In this document: positions 63,104 to 64,000 of the stretch, piece by piece
How the letters are laid out: each line of letters begins with the position of its first letter
Position numbering within the stretch: the first letter of the stretch is position 1
DNA from: Charina bottae
Taxonomy: Eukaryota; Chordata; Lepidosauria; Squamata; Charinaidae
DNA: 64,000 nt
Reading direction: 5' to 3'
Assembly (NCBI GenBank): GCA_023362775.1
Contig: JALMGJ010000017.1
Span: forward strand, 22,351,001 to 22,415,000
Notes under the pieces: model-generated
Databases searched by the model: none
The model's input: the letters and a program-made list of their open reading frames with translations, nothing else
What the model was told of the DNA's origin: nothing
Position numbers and translations under genes: made by a program

Positions 63104-64000
63104 TTCTCTCTGCTGACCAAAACATCTTTGTCATGTCTTGATGAAACCTATTTTATTAACATGTGGGTACTTCAGAACTTTCACACTTTCCTCTGTTTCA
63201 GAAAAAAAGGCAAGAAATAGAGAATTGAAAAAGAATTTGTATATATTGATGCTATACAGCTCTAAATCCTCAGGTGACCACTCCAGGCAGTTTCACATGA
63301 ATGTTAATTTGCAAGGCAGCATGTGAAGGAAAAGAGGAAATATCATTCATTTTTATTATTTCCAATCCAGAGGAATGTTGGAAAGGAATTATGCCAACCG
63401 CTTCATTCTTAAGCCCCCTTTCTCCTAGTCACATGACCTTGAGTGGAGCTGCTATTAAGGGGTTGGAAAGAATTCCAGAAGCTGTCCTCTGCATGCTTTC
63501 TCTACCTTGTTTATATTTACATCACTTGCCTGATAGCAGATTTCTTCTTCAGCCTTCTAGGGGTATTCATTTAAAGCAGTTTTCCATGGATACTCTGGTG
63601 TTTTTTTAATGCATGTCCAAGCACTACAGTGCAGAAATCCTGCTACAATGTTAGCCAGTTTCATGAATCCCAGAAGCTAATACCTCAGAATAATTATTTT
63701 CCCCCTTCTTGTCTAGATACTTTGCAGTGAAACAAAAATCATAAATTTGCCTACTACTTTGAATAGCTCTTCCTTTGCATTTTGTACTCTTGATTATTTC
63801 TGAAATCATACAGGTAAATCACCAAGATTTAGCTCTAGGGAATTGAATCTTGAGGCAACACTGGGAATACTTGTGATACAGGAATGTATTGCTTATATAA
63901 CACCAATGATACTAACCTTCTTGATCAAGAACATATATATAAAAATTCATTAGAACTAATAGAGCCCATTCATGTCACTGATGAATGGAAGTGAAGTTGT

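Larger units (their letters stand above)
61508..64000. other. intron 24 sequence
   Basis: No further exon is visible. It contains a hAT MITE (62150), a 5S-derived SINE (62805) and an inverted repeat (63026), listed separately. Confidence 0.5.

Overview
The window is nuclear DNA of a vertebrate, most likely a squamate reptile (lizard or snake). It carries 24 consecutive coding exons of one host gene on the + strand, about 3.2 kb of coding sequence spread over 55 kb. The repeats fit a squamate: an RTE-BovB retrotransposon with an open frame, many L2/CR1-type LINE copies, tRNA- and 5S-rRNA-derived SINEs, Penelope-like elements and several hAT families. I cannot name the species.

The host gene is CDC42BPB (MRCK-beta), a Rho-family (Cdc42) effector kinase of the DMPK/AGC group. 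The first visible exon (6089) starts inside the kinase catalytic loop and the last (61445-61507) is at the start of the citron homology (CNH) domain. The 5' exons and the rest of CNH and CRIB lie outside the window. In order the exons encode the C-terminal half of the kinase and its AGC tail (6089-16600), the long coiled coil (16547-34689), a fast-changing linker (41478-42083), a C1 zinc finger (43642-46560), a PH domain (46560-59060) and the beginning of CNH (59060-61507). All exon-intron joints are GT-AG and the reading phases are continuous, so this looks like a functional gene.

The rest is intron, heavily loaded with mobile elements. Intron 2 holds a 2,971-bp GC-rich hAT element (7401-10371) with a perfect 8-bp target duplication and tandem CCAAT/CACGTG/GC-box modules. 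A relative with the same ends in the last intron (60024-61335) contains an array of near-perfect hairpins. A second hAT family (CAGRGCTTTCCAAA ends) has six copies, each with its own 8-bp duplication but very different repeat-built interiors. Intron 11 holds a BovB copy with an uninterrupted ~1,009-codon endonuclease/reverse transcriptase frame. Intron 19 holds a Penelope-like element arranged as a 553-bp perfect-length palindrome, each arm encoding a GIY-YIG endonuclease. The 9.5-kb intron 20 holds a 736-bp BovB remnant with a 13-bp duplication, a ~3-kb L2-like LINE, and two hAT elements 83 bp apart.

There are no bacterial-type genes, CRISPR arrays, rRNA genes or stand-alone tRNA genes. The novelty is in the transposon architecture: hAT elements that carry promoter-like cassettes and palindromic arrays, and the inverted Penelope dimer.
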